Of a DNA stretch of 64,000 nt, positions 17,627 to 27,042 are shown one piece after another. This DNA is from Bradyrhizobium sp. CIAT3101. Lineage in GTDB: Bacteria; Pseudomonadota; Alphaproteobacteria; Rhizobiales; Xanthobacteraceae. The notes under the pieces were generated by a model. The model was not told the DNA's origin and searched no databases. It was given only the letters and a program-made list of their open reading frames with translations. Position 1 is the first letter of the stretch. Each line of letters starts with the position of its first letter. Where the stretch lies: contig NZ_CP121634.1 in NCBI RefSeq assembly GCF_029714945.1, positions 3,555,001 to 3,619,000 of the forward strand, in the 5' to 3' direction. The translations under genes and the position numbers were made by a program.

Positions 17627-18874
17627 CTCGTCGGGGTAGCAATCGTAGACCAGGGCCTTGAACGCAGGCGTGATGCGGCCGCGCTCGTTCTGGGTCTGCT
17701 GCATCAGGACGTAGACCATGTCGAGCTTCGGATCGACGCCGAAATAGGTGCCGCTGCCGCTGTCCCATTTCAATTCGCCGATCGAACCTGCCGGCGGCGG
17801 CTTTGCGTTGCCGGGATCGGTGCGTACGCCGATGCCGTAGCCATAGCCAAAACCATCGCCGGGGAAATAGAAATAGTCGCGGCCGACGCCGGAGCCGGGA
17901 CCGACGTGGTCGGTCGTCATCGCCTTGAAGGTCGCCGGGCTGAGGTAACGCTTGCCCTCGAACTCGCCGCCGTTGAGTAGCATCTGCGAGAAGCGCTGAT
18001 AGTCGGTGATGGTCGAGAGCAGGCCTCCACCGCCGGATTCCCATTCGGGATGGGCGAGGCGGTCCCGCTCGCCGGCAAGCAGGATCGGGTCGTTCGGCAG
18101 CGGCCGCGCCATCCGCGTGCGCTCCTCCGGCGTCGTCAGCACGAATTTGGTGCTGGTCATGCCGAGCGGATCGAGGATGCGTTGCTTGAGGAAATGGTAC
18201 AGCGTCTGGCCCGAGATGATCTCGATGACGGCGCCGAGCACGTCGGTGGAATGGCCGTAGCGCCACAATGTCCCGGGCTGACGGGTCAGCGGCAGCTTGG
18301 CGATGCGGTCGGCGAATTGCCTGTTGTTGAACGGGCCCTCGAAAATATTGGCGGCCTGATAGACCTCCATGACCCAGGGGGCACCGATGTAGTCGTAGCT
18401 GATACCCGAGGTCTGCCGCAGCAGATCCTCGATGTTGACGGGGCGGTTCGGCGGCTCCAGTCCGAGTTTCGAGGTGCCATCCGGCTCGATGCCGACCTGG
18501 GTGTCGGCAAAGAGAGGAATGTATTTCGACAAGGGGTCGGTGAGCGCGAGCTTGCCTTCGTCGATCAGCATCATCGCGCCAAGGCACGTGATCGGCTTGG
18601 TCATCGAGTGGATCGAGAAGATCGTGTCGGGCGTCATCGCGAGGCCCGTCCTGGTGTCGCGTACGCCGAAGGTCTTGCGATAGACCTCCTTGCCGTGCTG
18701 CTGCACCAGAACGATGGCGCCCGGCAGCCGGCCGGTCGTCACCTCGTTGTTAAAATAGTCGGTGATGCGGTCGAGTCCGTCAGGCGACGGCGCCGGGATG
18801 TTGGTGGCGGCGCGGCCTTTCGCCATCGAGCCGGCCAGCATCGCGGCTCCGACCAAGAATTCACGACGCTTCAT
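17612..18874 (-). CDS. beta-lactamase-fold serine hydrolase (class C / esterase family)
   Basis: The 420-residue protein starts with a Tat-like leader (KRREFLVGAAMLAGS). It carries the SxxK nucleophile motif SMTK at residues 90-93 and Y-G-H at 206-208 where the second motif (Y-x-N) is expected. These define the penicillin-binding-protein-like family that includes esterases and DD-peptidases; true antibiotic hydrolysis cannot be assumed. It is likely periplasmic. The ATG at 18874 has GGGAGGAAG upstream. It overlaps the convergent GGDEF-EAL gene's end. Confidence 0.9.
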   Translation of the reverse strand: MKRREFLVGAAMLAGSMAKGRAATNIPAPSPDGLDRITDYFNNEVTTGRLPGAIVLVQQHGKEVYRKTFGVRDTRTGLAMTPDTIFSIHSMTKPITCLGAMMLIDEGKLALTDPLSKYIPLFADTQVGIEPDGTSKLGLEPPNRPVNIEDLLRQTSGISYDYIGAPWVMEVYQAANIFEGPFNNRQFADRIAKLPLTRQPGTLWRYGHSTDVLGAVIEIISGQTLYHFLKQRILDPLGMTSTKFVLTTPEERTRMARPLPNDPILLAGERDRLAHPEWESGGGGLLSTITDYQRFSQMLLNGGEFEGKRYLSPATFKAMTTDHVGPGSGVGRDYFYFPGDGFGYGYGIGVRTDPGNAKPPPAGSIGELKWDSGSGTYFGVDPKLDMVYVLMQQTQNERGRITPAFKALVYDCYPDELRRP

Positions 18875-18937
18875 CCGGGCTTCCTCCCAAGCAGGGAACA
18901 AAGCCGCAAGACGTCCGATGCGTCAACAAGACTTCGA

Positions 18938-19501
18938 TTAAAAGCGCGTCACGATTTCGGAAAGGACCGGTCGCGGACGGTCCTCGCTCGGCTTGGTCGG
19001 CGTGCCGATGTGAACGAGGCCGGCGAGCTTCTCGTCGGCCTTGAGGCCAAGCCCGTCCAGCACGTCGCGATCGAAGGAGAACCAGCCGGTCAGCCAGCAG
19101 GCGCCGTAGCCGAGCGCGGTGGCGGCCGTGACGATGTTCATGACGCTCGCGCCCGCCGACAATTCCTGCTCCCACGCCGGCACCTTGGGATGCGGCTTGG
19201 TGAAGCTGACGATGCCGATCACCAGCGGCGCATCGGTGAGACGCTTGCGCTCGGTCTCGATATCGGCTGCGGGTGCGCCAGGATTCTTCCGCGCGAAGAC
19301 TTTGGCGATCACCTCACCGGCGCGCTGGCGAGCATCGCCTTCGAAAATGATGAAGCGCCATGGTGCGAGCTTGCCGTGATCGGGCACGCGCGCGCCGATG
19401 GTCAAAATGGTCTCGAGCTCGGCCGGCGAGGGGCCGGGGCCGGTCATCTCGCGCGGCTTGACGGAGCGGCGGGTCTTGAGGAGTTCGATGGCGTCGGGCA
19501 T
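18938..19501 (-). CDS. nitroreductase-family flavoprotein
   Basis: The 187-residue protein matches the nitroreductase fold. 'IELLKTRRSVKPREM' opens it and contributes phosphate-binding arginines, 'ARVPDHGKLAPWRFIIFEG' follows, and 'ALGYGACWLTGWFSFD' gives the last FMN-binding stretch. It should reduce nitro groups, quinones or enones using FMN and NAD(P)H. The shorter start MPDAIELL at 19501 is chosen because it begins where the fold does and has GAAGAGGCC upstream. Confidence 0.9.
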   Translation of the reverse strand: MPDAIELLKTRRSVKPREMTGPGPSPAELETILTIGARVPDHGKLAPWRFIIFEGDARQRAGEVIAKVFARKNPGAPAADIETERKRLTDAPLVIGIVSFTKPHPKVPAWEQELSAGASVMNIVTAATALGYGACWLTGWFSFDRDVLDGLGLKADEKLAGLVHIGTPTKPSEDRPRPVLSEIVTRF

Positions 19502-19594
19502 TGCGATGGCCTCTTCAGATGGGCAACGGGCGTGCCATGCCGAGATAAGCATGCACGCCCGCAACCGAAAGCGATTTTAGATCGATTTCAGGGA

Positions 19595-21637
19595 TCAGAC
19601 CGCCTGGCGCATCCGCCGGACATCCGGCGGGGTCGCCTCGTCGACCAGGGCGGCGATTGCCTCCTCGGTCGTCATCACTTTCTGGCCGTCGCTGCCGAGC
19701 CGGCGGACGGAGACCGAATGCGTCTCGGCCTCTTTCTTGCCGACCACGAGCAGTGCCGGGATCTTGGCCAGCGAGTGCTCGCGGACCTTGTAGTTGATCT
19801 TTTCGTTGCGCAGGTCGATCTCGACCCGTAGCCCCGCGCGCCGCGCCTGCTCCATAACCACCTTGGCGTATTCGTCGCCTTCCGAGGTGATGGTCGTGAC
19901 CACCGCCTGCACCGGCGAGAGCCAGAGCGGGAAGTTGCCGGCATAGTGCTCGATCAGGATGCCGATATAGCGCTCCATCGAGCCGCAGATCGCACGGTGC
20001 ACCATCACCGGCGGTTTCTTGCCGCCGTCATGGTCGATGTAGAACGCGCCGAACCGCTCCGGCAGATTGAAGTCGACCTGCGTGGTGCCGCACTGCCAGT
20101 CGCGGCCGATGGCGTCGCGCAGCACGTACTCGAACTTCGGCCCGTAGAAGGCGCCTTCGCCCGGATTGATCTCGGTCTTGATGTGATTGTTCTGCGCCTG
20201 GATCTCGCGCAGCACAGTTGCCATCACGCGTTCGGCGTGATCCCACATCGCATCCGTGCCGACGCGTTTCTCCGGCCGCGTGGAGAGCTTCACGGTGAGA
20301 TCGCCGGTGAAGCCGAAATCGGCATAGGTCGACAGGATGAGATCGTTGATCTTCAGGCACTCGTCGGCAAGCTGATCCTCGGTGCAGAAGATGTGCGCGT
20401 CGTCCTGGGTGAAGCCGCGCACGCGCATCAATCCGTGCATGGCGCCGGACGGCTCGTAACGATGCACCACGCCGAATTCGGCGAGGCGCAGCGGGAGATC
20501 GCGGTAGCTCTTCAGGCCGTGCTTGAAGATCTGGACGTGACCGGGGCAGTTCATCGGCTTGAGCGCAAACCAGCGCTTGTCCTCGGCCTCGTCGCCGGCC
20601 GACTGCGCCGCGAACATGTTTTCGCGGTACCAACCCCAATGGCCCGAGGTCTCCCACAACGACTTGTCGAGGATCTGCGGCGCGTTGACTTCGTTATAGT
20701 CGCCGCTCAGGCGGCGGCGCATGTAGGCGATGAGCTGCTGAAAGATGGTCCAGCCCTTCGGGTGCCAGAACACGACGCCCGGACCTTCCTCCTGGAAATG
20801 GAAAAGGTCGAGCTCGCGCCCGAGCTTGCGATGATCGCGCTTCTCGGCTTCCTCGATCTGCTTGAGGTAAGCGTCGAGGTCCTCCTGCTTGGCGAAGGCC
20901 GTGCCATAGATGCGCGTCAGCATCGGGTTGTTGCTGTCGCCACGCCAATAGGCGCCGGCCACCTTCATCAGCTTGAAGGCGTTGCCGACCTTGCCGGTCG
21001 AGGTCATGTGCGGGCCGCGGCAGAGATCGAACCAGTCGCCCTGGTAGTAGATCTTGATCGGCTCGGTGCCGGGAATGGCGTCGACCAGCTCGACCTTGAA
21101 GGCTTCGCCCTTGTCGCGGAACACCTGTTTGGTCTTTTCGCGATCCCAAACCTCTTTCGTGAAGGGTTTGTCGCGCGCGATGATCTCGCGCATCTTTTTT
21201 TCGATCGCGGCAAAGTCTTCCGGCGTGAACGGCTCGTTGCGGAAGAAGTCGTAATAGAAGCCGTTCTCGATCACCGGGCCGATCGTGACCTGAGTGCCCG
21301 GCCAAAGCGATTGCACGGCCTCAGCCAGCACGTGCGCGCAGTCGTGGCGGATCAATTCGAGCGCGCGCGGATCGTCGCGGTTGACCAGCTCGATCTTCGC
21401 ATCGGCTTCGATGGGATCGTTGAGGTCGGCGAGCTCGCCGTCGAGCGCCATTGCGACGGTGCGCTTGGCCAGCGAGGGCGATATGCCCTTGGCGATCTCG
21501 AGGCCAGTGATGCTCTTGTCATATTGGCGCTGGGCGCCGTCGGGGAAGGTGAGGGTGACTTTGGCGGCTGGGGTCACAGGCTTGAGATTGCTGAGGCTAT
21601 ATTGAAAGCCGGATTCGGATTTGGGCTGATCGGACAT
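19595..21637 (-). CDS. thrS: threonyl-tRNA synthetase
   Basis: The 680-residue enzyme charges tRNA-Thr with threonine. It has an N-terminal TGS domain (about 25-85), the editing domain with its HxxxH metal motif at His98-x-Cys100-x-His102, and the class II catalytic core. Zinc ligands in the core are Cys364 in [10 protein letters not shown] and His415 in DDAHIFC, matching the family's Cys-His-His set, with the last His in MVHRAICGS. The anticodon-binding domain closes the protein. AGGAGA lies eight bases before the ATG at 21637. It is single copy in this window and is a core gene. Confidence 0.98.
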   Translation of the reverse strand: MSDQPKSESGFQYSLSNLKPVTPAAKVTLTFPDGAQRQYDKSITGLEIAKGISPSLAKRTVAMALDGELADLNDPIEADAKIELVNRDDPRALELIRHDCAHVLAEAVQSLWPGTQVTIGPVIENGFYYDFFRNEPFTPEDFAAIEKKMREIIARDKPFTKEVWDREKTKQVFRDKGEAFKVELVDAIPGTEPIKIYYQGDWFDLCRGPHMTSTGKVGNAFKLMKVAGAYWRGDSNNPMLTRIYGTAFAKQEDLDAYLKQIEEAEKRDHRKLGRELDLFHFQEEGPGVVFWHPKGWTIFQQLIAYMRRRLSGDYNEVNAPQILDKSLWETSGHWGWYRENMFAAQSAGDEAEDKRWFALKPMNCPGHVQIFKHGLKSYRDLPLRLAEFGVVHRYEPSGAMHGLMRVRGFTQDDAHIFCTEDQLADECLKINDLILSTYADFGFTGDLTVKLSTRPEKRVGTDAMWDHAERVMATVLREIQAQNNHIKTEINPGEGAFYGPKFEYVLRDAIGRDWQCGTTQVDFNLPERFGAFYIDHDGGKKPPVMVHRAICGSMERYIGILIEHYAGNFPLWLSPVQAVVTTITSEGDEYAKVVMEQARRAGLRVEIDLRNEKINYKVREHSLAKIPALLVVGKKEAETHSVSVRRLGSDGQKVMTTEEAIAALVDEATPPDVRRMRQAV

Positions 21638-21822
21638 TGCTTTTCTCCTGAGGCTCACTCCTGCGAACGAGCGCAGGTAAGCGGGAACGAGCGATATATC
21701 AGGCGATTCGGCCTGCGCAATCCGGCAATTCCAAGAAAGAGGCGCGCAAAAGCCGGGGCGAGGCCGAACTATTTCGAACGGCGCCCTTTCGCTGGCGGCG
21801 CGCCTGCTCTACATGCATTTGC

Positions 21823-22992
21823 ATGGAAAATCCCCGCGCCGGCCGTTTCGCGCCCACCGCCCTGATGCTTGGCAATCTCGTCACCGGTTGCTCGGTGCTG
21901 GCGCCGGCGGGAATGCTGCCGGAATTGTCGGCGGGGCTCGGGATCAGCATCCATGCGGCCGGGCTGCTCATCACATTCGGTGCGATCACACTATGCATCG
22001 GCTCGCCGCTGACGGCATGGCTGACCAGCCGCATCGAACGGCGGATCTTGCTCACGACCACACTCGCGGTGCTCGCCCTCGGCAATCTCGCCTCGGCCTT
22101 TGCGCCGGATTACGCGAGCCTCCTCGTTATCCGCCTGGTGATGCTCGCGGTCGGCGCGCTCTACACGCCTCAGGCCGCCGGTACGGCGGCGCTGATCGTG
22201 CCGGCGGAGCGGCGTGGCAGTACGATTGCCTACATCTTCCTCGGCTGGTCGTTGGCTGCCGCCATCGGCCTTCCTCTGATCACCTTCATCGCCAGCCGCT
22301 ATGGCTGGCGCGCCGCCTATGGCGAGATCGGTGTGCTCGGTTGCGTCAGCTTCCTGTTGCTGCTCGTGCGTCTGCCAGCCGGTTTGAAGGGCACACCGGT
22401 CGACCTGAAAACCTGGGGCGCGGTCGGGCGCAGCCGGACCATCCTGTTGCTGCTTGCGATCACCATGTTGCAAATGTCCGGTCAGTTCGTGGTGTTCACC
22501 TTCATGGGCCCGCTGCTCAAGAAGCTCACCGACGCCAGCCCCGATGCGATCGGCATGGTGTTCGGCACCTACGGCGTCTGTGGTTTCCTTGGTGTCGTCA
22601 TCGCGACCCGCATCGTCGACACCTGGGGACCTTACCGAACCTCGCTGCTGTTCACCTGCCTGCTGCTGGCGGGCATCACGGGCTGGGCGCTCGGTGCCGG
22701 CACGCTCATGTCGATGGCGGGCGCGGTCGCGATCTGGGGATTGGGCTTCGCATCGACCAATTCGATGCAGCAGGTGCGGCTGGTCGCAGCCGCCCCGCAG
22801 CTTGCATCGGCGACCGTCGCCCTCAACACCTCCGTGCTCTATATCGGCCAGGCCGTCGGCTCCGCCATCGGCGGACTGCTGTTCGCCCGCGAGCTGCTGC
22901 ATCCGCTCGGCTTCGTGGCGTCCGGCTTCGTCGTGCTGGCGCTGATCCTGGTGATCCTGAGCCGGCCCCAGCGGGCCGCCGCTCCGGCCTGA
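21823..22992 (+). CDS. MFS transporter (AraJ/DHA1-like)
   Basis: The 389-residue protein shows twelve hydrophobic helices and a signature segment following helix 2 ('TSRIERRILLTTTLAVL', the family's R-x-x-x-R/K loop). It should be a proton-coupled efflux or sugar-export pump of the inner membrane. The reading frame is free of stops, with a good codon pattern, and its start is the first ATG. The ligand is unknown; the DHA1 branch often exports drugs or arabinose-like sugars. Confidence 0.9.
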   Translation: MENPRAGRFAPTALMLGNLVTGCSVLAPAGMLPELSAGLGISIHAAGLLITFGAITLCIGSPLTAWLTSRIERRILLTTTLAVLALGNLASAFAPDYASLLVIRLVMLAVGALYTPQAAGTAALIVPAERRGSTIAYIFLGWSLAAAIGLPLITFIASRYGWRAAYGEIGVLGCVSFLLLLVRLPAGLKGTPVDLKTWGAVGRSRTILLLLAITMLQMSGQFVVFTFMGPLLKKLTDASPDAIGMVFGTYGVCGFLGVVIATRIVDTWGPYRTSLLFTCLLLAGITGWALGAGTLMSMAGAVAIWGLGFASTNSMQQVRLVAAAPQLASATVALNTSVLYIGQAVGSAIGGLLFARELLHPLGFVASGFVVLALILVILSRPQRAAAPA

Positions 22993-23083
22993 ATCGCGTG
23001 CTTTCCTGTGCGCAAGGCGCTTGGCAAACCGCGCGCGGGAGCGCTAGAAGGCGAGGCATGGGGACCAAAGAGAGTTGACTGAA

Positions 23084-23473
23084 ATGAGGATGATTCTGGC
23101 GGTTGCCGCGGTGCTCTATTCAGCCTCCGCATTTGCACAGACCGACAAGCCACCGATGGTGGGGGACAAGCCGCTGGTGCAGGTGAAGCCCAAGGGGACC
23201 AAGGCCGGCACCAAGGAAGCCGCCGCCAAGCCGGCTGCAGCGCCCAAGGGCAAGCCGCAATCGGTCGCGGCGCGGCTCCAGGCCTGCCTCGAAACCGACG
23301 ATGGCACCAAGGACCGGCTCAACTGCTACGACGCCATTATCCCGCCGACGCCCAAGCCCAAGCCGGCGAAGGCCAAGGGCTACGCCGATTGCCGGTTCTT
23401 CAAGGAAGAGGACGAGCGGCTGGCCTGCTTCAACGGCTTTGCCGAGAGCATTCCGAAGCTGCCCAAGACCTAG
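23084..23473 (+). CDS. small exported cysteine-containing protein
   Basis: The 129-residue protein begins with a clear signal peptide (MRMILAVAAVLYSASAFAQ), then a Lys/Ala/Pro-rich linker (about residues 35-60). The C-terminal part has four cysteines in a repeated pattern 'LQACLETDDGTKDRLNCYDA' and 'DCRFFKEEDERLACFNG'. The doubled Cys-x(n)-Cys-Tyr/Phe-x-x form suggests two disulfide-linked helical hairpins. The ATG is preceded by a weak GAGAGTTGA. No named family is recognised. Confidence 0.65.
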   Translation: MRMILAVAAVLYSASAFAQTDKPPMVGDKPLVQVKPKGTKAGTKEAAAKPAAAPKGKPQSVAARLQACLETDDGTKDRLNCYDAIIPPTPKPKPAKAKGYADCRFFKEEDERLACFNGFAESIPKLPKT

Positions 23474-23497
23474 GGCCGTGCTGCGAGGGCCGGGCGC

Positions 23498-23824
23498 CTA
23501 GTCGGCGATCCGGCTCAGCACCGCCCTGAAGGCAACGCCCGGCACTTGCAGCGCGGTGCCTTCGAACTCGGCCGTGTCGCCGTCCTCGCGGCCGGCGAGT
23601 GTCAACGTGATCCGGTCGATGCCGAACAGCGCCTTGAACGACGGGTCGTCGTTGTAGCGCTCGGTCGAGATCTTGACCTTGATGCTGTCGCCTTCGCCCG
23701 CATAGGTGCCAATGAAGGCGAAGGCCGAATTGCCGCCGCGCATCTTGCCATCCGTCACATAGACGACTCCGCAGCCCGTCCCATGAACGGTATGGAAGTC
23801 GACCTTGTACAGTCCCTGACGCAC
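23498..23824 (-). CDS. GrlR-like regulatory protein
   Basis: The 108-residue protein resembles GrlR, a small beta-barrel regulator first known for repressing type III secretion genes: 'MRQGLYKVDFHTVHGTGCGV' opens it and 'FAFIGTYAGEGDSIKVKIST' follows. Related genes are widespread in Rhizobiales, where the role is not established. There is no type III secretion gene in this window, so calling it a secretion regulator would be overreach. It is transcribed toward its convergent neighbour and has no operon partner. Confidence 0.7.
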   Translation of the reverse strand: MRQGLYKVDFHTVHGTGCGVVYVTDGKMRGGNSAFAFIGTYAGEGDSIKVKISTERYNDDPSFKALFGIDRITLTLAGREDGDTAEFEGTALQVPGVAFRAVLSRIAD

Positions 23825-24009
23825 TGCCTGTCCCCGCGGTATTCCAGGTGCACTGGTTCAAGTGCAGCTTGGCCGGCAAAATATGGTCGTGGCCGGCAGA
23901 AGCAATCCGGTAGCTGCCGGGGATTGTCGGCCATCAACACCGCATTTTGATCACGGCCCGACGGAATCGCAGCCAGCGCAGCGAAATGCCGGCGCGCGCA
24001 AAATCCAGA

Positions 24010-25338
24010 CTAACGGCTTGGCGCGGAAGAGCTGGTGGCTGCGACGCGCGTCAGCGCCAGCGCCGGCGTTGCCGACATCTTCACCAGCACGTCCTTCAGC
24101 GGGTATTGCGTCCACGCGCGGTTAACGTAGTCGCGGTGGGTAATGCCGTCGCCGGTTTCGACGAACACGACACTGCCGGGACGCAACGGCCCATCCATGT
24201 CCTCGGAAACGCCGATGCCCTTCTGCCGCAGCATGCTCATCAACTCGCGGTCGCGCCGTGCGGTGTAGTGCGTATAGGAGCTGACGAAGAAGCCCGAGCG
24301 ATGGCTCTCGATCCAGGAGGCGAACTTGTCCATTTCGCCATAGACCGCATCGAGCAGCACGACACCGCGGACGCGGTCGCTGATGCCGCCGACCTCGAGG
24401 CTCCAGGCGGTCGGCAAGAAGCCGCCGCTATAGCCGACGATCACGATCGGCATGTTGGCAAAGGCACGCGCGCTGTTGGGATCACCGGTCAGCTGCGCGA
24501 GGTGACTGGCAGACTCTTCCATGAAGCGCTTGAGGCCACCGGGTTGCCAGAATTTTCCAGCGCTGGAATCGGCGGCATCGACCGCCATCTGCGGCGCAAG
24601 CAGCACGGCATTGGCGCCGGAATCGGTGATCTGCCGCGGCACCAGCTGGCGGTCGCGCACGTCGCGCTCGAGCGTTGCGCCATTGCCGTGGAAGAACACC
24701 ACGATCACGCCAGGCTTGCGGACGTCGAAATGCTCGGGGACGTGCATGAGCACGCGGCTGTCGTTGTAGGTCTCGTCCTGCCAGAACACGCGCCCGGAAT
24801 AGCTGCGGTGGCCGCGGCGGTCGCCCTTGGAGATGTTGAGGAAGGGCGCGTCGGACGCAGGGTTGTTGCCGAAATAAGGGAAGGCCGAGGACTTCATGCT
24901 GACCAGCGTCGTCAGGTCTTGCCGTGGTGGACGCTGGTAGGGGATTTGCGGCTCCAGCGAGGCGATCTTGTAGGGTGCCTGCTCCGGCTGAGGCGGTTGC
25001 TGTACGGCGCGCTTGGGCGAGAAGTCCGACATCTGTCGTTGCAGAAGACTCTCGCTCGCCGAAGGGAAGCGCTCCCTGAACTGCGGGGCGGGGAAGCGAT
25101 CTTCGAACGTGTCACCGCTCTGGGCTTGCGGATTGGTCTTCGCAACGACCTGGACGTTGGCCTGCGAGTTCGCCGCCAGCGCCGCCGGATTGGGAGCCCT
25201 GCCGCATTGAACCAGCGTCAGTGACAACGGCACCAAGCCTGAGATCAGGGCGATCCGAAGCGCATAACGCCGCGCCCCGGACGCCTTGGTCCGGTCAGCG
25301 CGCACGTCTGCCTTCAATTTCGGAACGGCCCCGACCAT
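24010..25338 (-). CDS. alpha/beta-hydrolase-like exported protein
   Basis: The product is 442 residues. After a cytosolic basic tip, a hydrophobic segment ('IALISGLVPLSLTLVQCGRA', which contains a possible lipidation Cys) leads to a Gln/Pro-rich linker and an alpha/beta-hydrolase-like body. The nucleophile elbow is GYSGG, and an upstream VVFFHGNGAT supplies the oxyanion region. Both are typical of esterases. A lipoprotein or membrane-anchored esterase is a reasonable guess. The ATG at 25338 is one of several in-frame choices (GTG at 25371). Confidence 0.7.
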   Translation of the reverse strand: MVGAVPKLKADVRADRTKASGARRYALRIALISGLVPLSLTLVQCGRAPNPAALAANSQANVQVVAKTNPQAQSGDTFEDRFPAPQFRERFPSASESLLQRQMSDFSPKRAVQQPPQPEQAPYKIASLEPQIPYQRPPRQDLTTLVSMKSSAFPYFGNNPASDAPFLNISKGDRRGHRSYSGRVFWQDETYNDSRVLMHVPEHFDVRKPGVIVVFFHGNGATLERDVRDRQLVPRQITDSGANAVLLAPQMAVDAADSSAGKFWQPGGLKRFMEESASHLAQLTGDPNSARAFANMPIVIVGYSGGFLPTAWSLEVGGISDRVRGVVLLDAVYGEMDKFASWIESHRSGFFVSSYTHYTARRDRELMSMLRQKGIGVSEDMDGPLRPGSVVFVETGDGITHRDYVNRAWTQYPLKDVLVKMSATPALALTRVAATSSSAPSR

Positions 25339-25672
25339 CCACCCATGACCCCAAGTCACGACCCAAGTCACACGTCCATCGGCGATCTTGAGACAATTGA
25401 GCCGACTGGCGTTTAGGTGACGTTAAGCGTCCGGAGAAACTTCCCCACATCCGGAACGGTCAAAAAAGACCATGCAATCGTGTCGCGATTGTGGGAGGGG
25501 AGTGCGTATTTCCGCGGCCAAATAGGGGTTTATTGCCCAAAGGCCGGCTTAAAAGGTGGCTGGTTACCCATCTTGGCCGCCTCATTTAACCCTTGTTAAC
25601 CCTGCTTGAATTGACTGGACCAATCTGCACGATGCCTCCCACGAGGCGCGACGCCTGAGGCTAAGGACCCAG
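25339..25672. other. 334-base intergenic stretch
   Basis: No gene is evident. It holds a small palindrome (CAATCG-TGTCG-CGATTG, 25475-25491), an AT-richer tract near 25521-25560 and a pair of TTAA words spaced six, not seven, apart at 25586-25600 (so not an exact CtrA site). The permease and the hydrolase start on opposite sides, so at least two promoters must lie here. Confidence 0.5.
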
Positions 25673-27040
25673 ATGACGGCATCAGATGCGGGAACGGCGC
25701 CCTGGACCGGGCGGCTGAGCGGAGGTGGCTCCGGGGTTTCCGTTTTGGTCGCAACCGCGATCGTCGTTGCCGACATGATCGGGGTCGGCGTCTTCACCAG
25801 CCTCGGTTTCCAGGTCAAGGACATCCCCTCGGGCTTCTCGATCCTCGCGCTGTGGACCGTCGGCGGCATCGTCGCGCTGTGCGGCGTGTTCTCCTACAGC
25901 GAGTTGGGCGCGATGTTTCCGCGCTCGAGCGGCGAGTACAATTTCCTCGGCCGCGCCTATCATCCGGCCTTCGGCTTTCTTGCGGGATGGGTTTCGGCGA
26001 CGGTCGGCTTTGCCGCACCCGTAGCGCTCGCGGCCATGGCTTTCGGCGAATACGCCAAGTCCGTCATGCCCGAGGTGCCACCGATCCCGCTCGCCATCGG
26101 CGTGGTGTGGCTGGTCTCGATCGTGCAATTGACCGGCGTCAGGCACTCCTCGACCTTCCAGCTGATCTCGACCATCCTCAAGGTCGTGCTGATCGTCGGT
26201 TTCCTGGTCGCAGGCTTCGTCGCCGGCACGCCGCAGCCGATCTCCTTTGCGCCGCACGCCGGTGATCTCTCCTATATCTTGAGCGCGCCTTTCGCGATCG
26301 GGCTTGTCTTCGTGATGTACTCGTTCTCGGGCTGGAACGCCGCGACCTACATCATCGGCGAGATGAACACACCGCAGCAGAGCCTGCCGCGTGCGTTGCT
26401 CGCGGGCACGGTGATCGTGCTGGTGCTCTATGTCGCGCTCAACGCTGTGTTCCTCTACTCGACGCCAATCAGCGCGCTGGCCGGCCAGCTCGACGTCGCA
26501 AGCGTAGCCGGCAGCGCCATCTTCGGAGGCCTCGGCGGCCGGATCGTCGGCGCCATGATCTGCGTCGGCCTGATCTCCTCGATCAGCGCGATGATGTGGA
26601 TCGGCCCGCGCGTGATGATGACGATGGGTGAGGACATCCCGGCGCTGCGGATGTTCTCGACGCGATCGGCGAGGGGCGCGCCGGCCTACGCCATCCTGTT
26701 TCAGCTCGCAGTCGCCAACCTGCTGCTGTTCACGCGCAGCTTCGAGGCGGTGCTCGACTTCATCCAGTTCTCGCTGCTGTTCTGCTCGTTCTTCACGGTT
26801 GCCGGCGTCATCAAGCTGCGCATCACCGATCCCGATTTGCCGCGGCCCTATCGCGCTTGGGGATACCCGTTCACGCCGCTCATCTTCCTGCTCGTGACCG
26901 CGTCGATGATGTACTACCTCTTGACCGAGCGGCCTGTGCAGTCGCTGTCGGGCATGCTCGTCATGCTCTCGGGCCTTGTGATTTATGCTGTTTTCCGCAG
27001 GCGGCCGGTCGCCGCTGCTACGTCTCACAATCGCGAATAG
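25673..27040 (+). CDS. APC-superfamily amino acid permease
   Basis: The 455-residue inner-membrane protein has about twelve transmembrane helices and the opening APC signature 'VVADMIGVGVFTSLGFQVKD', where the Gly-Val-Gly-Phe run forms the unwound helix that binds the amino-acid backbone. It should import amino acids or polyamines with protons. It has no regulatory tail. The ATG follows CTAAGGACCCAG with an imperfect Shine-Dalgarno. The next gene starts three bases after its stop, so the two are probably one operon. Confidence 0.92.
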   Translation: MTASDAGTAPWTGRLSGGGSGVSVLVATAIVVADMIGVGVFTSLGFQVKDIPSGFSILALWTVGGIVALCGVFSYSELGAMFPRSSGEYNFLGRAYHPAFGFLAGWVSATVGFAAPVALAAMAFGEYAKSVMPEVPPIPLAIGVVWLVSIVQLTGVRHSSTFQLISTILKVVLIVGFLVAGFVAGTPQPISFAPHAGDLSYILSAPFAIGLVFVMYSFSGWNAATYIIGEMNTPQQSLPRALLAGTVIVLVLYVALNAVFLYSTPISALAGQLDVASVAGSAIFGGLGGRIVGAMICVGLISSISAMMWIGPRVMMTMGEDIPALRMFSTRSARGAPAYAILFQLAVANLLLFTRSFEAVLDFIQFSLLFCSFFTVAGVIKLRITDPDLPRPYRAWGYPFTPLIFLLVTASMMYYLLTERPVQSLSGMLVMLSGLVIYAVFRRRPVAAATSHNRE

Positions 27041-27042
27041 AC

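Noticed and set aside
19946..21865. Long plus-strand frame opposite thrS
   Set aside because: It is an antisense shadow of a high-GC essential gene; its residues (His/Asp/Arg/Val-rich, no motifs) do not resemble a protein family.
25586..25600. TTAAC-like pair as CtrA box before the APC permease
   Set aside because: The spacing between the two TTAA words is six, not seven, so it is not an exact site.
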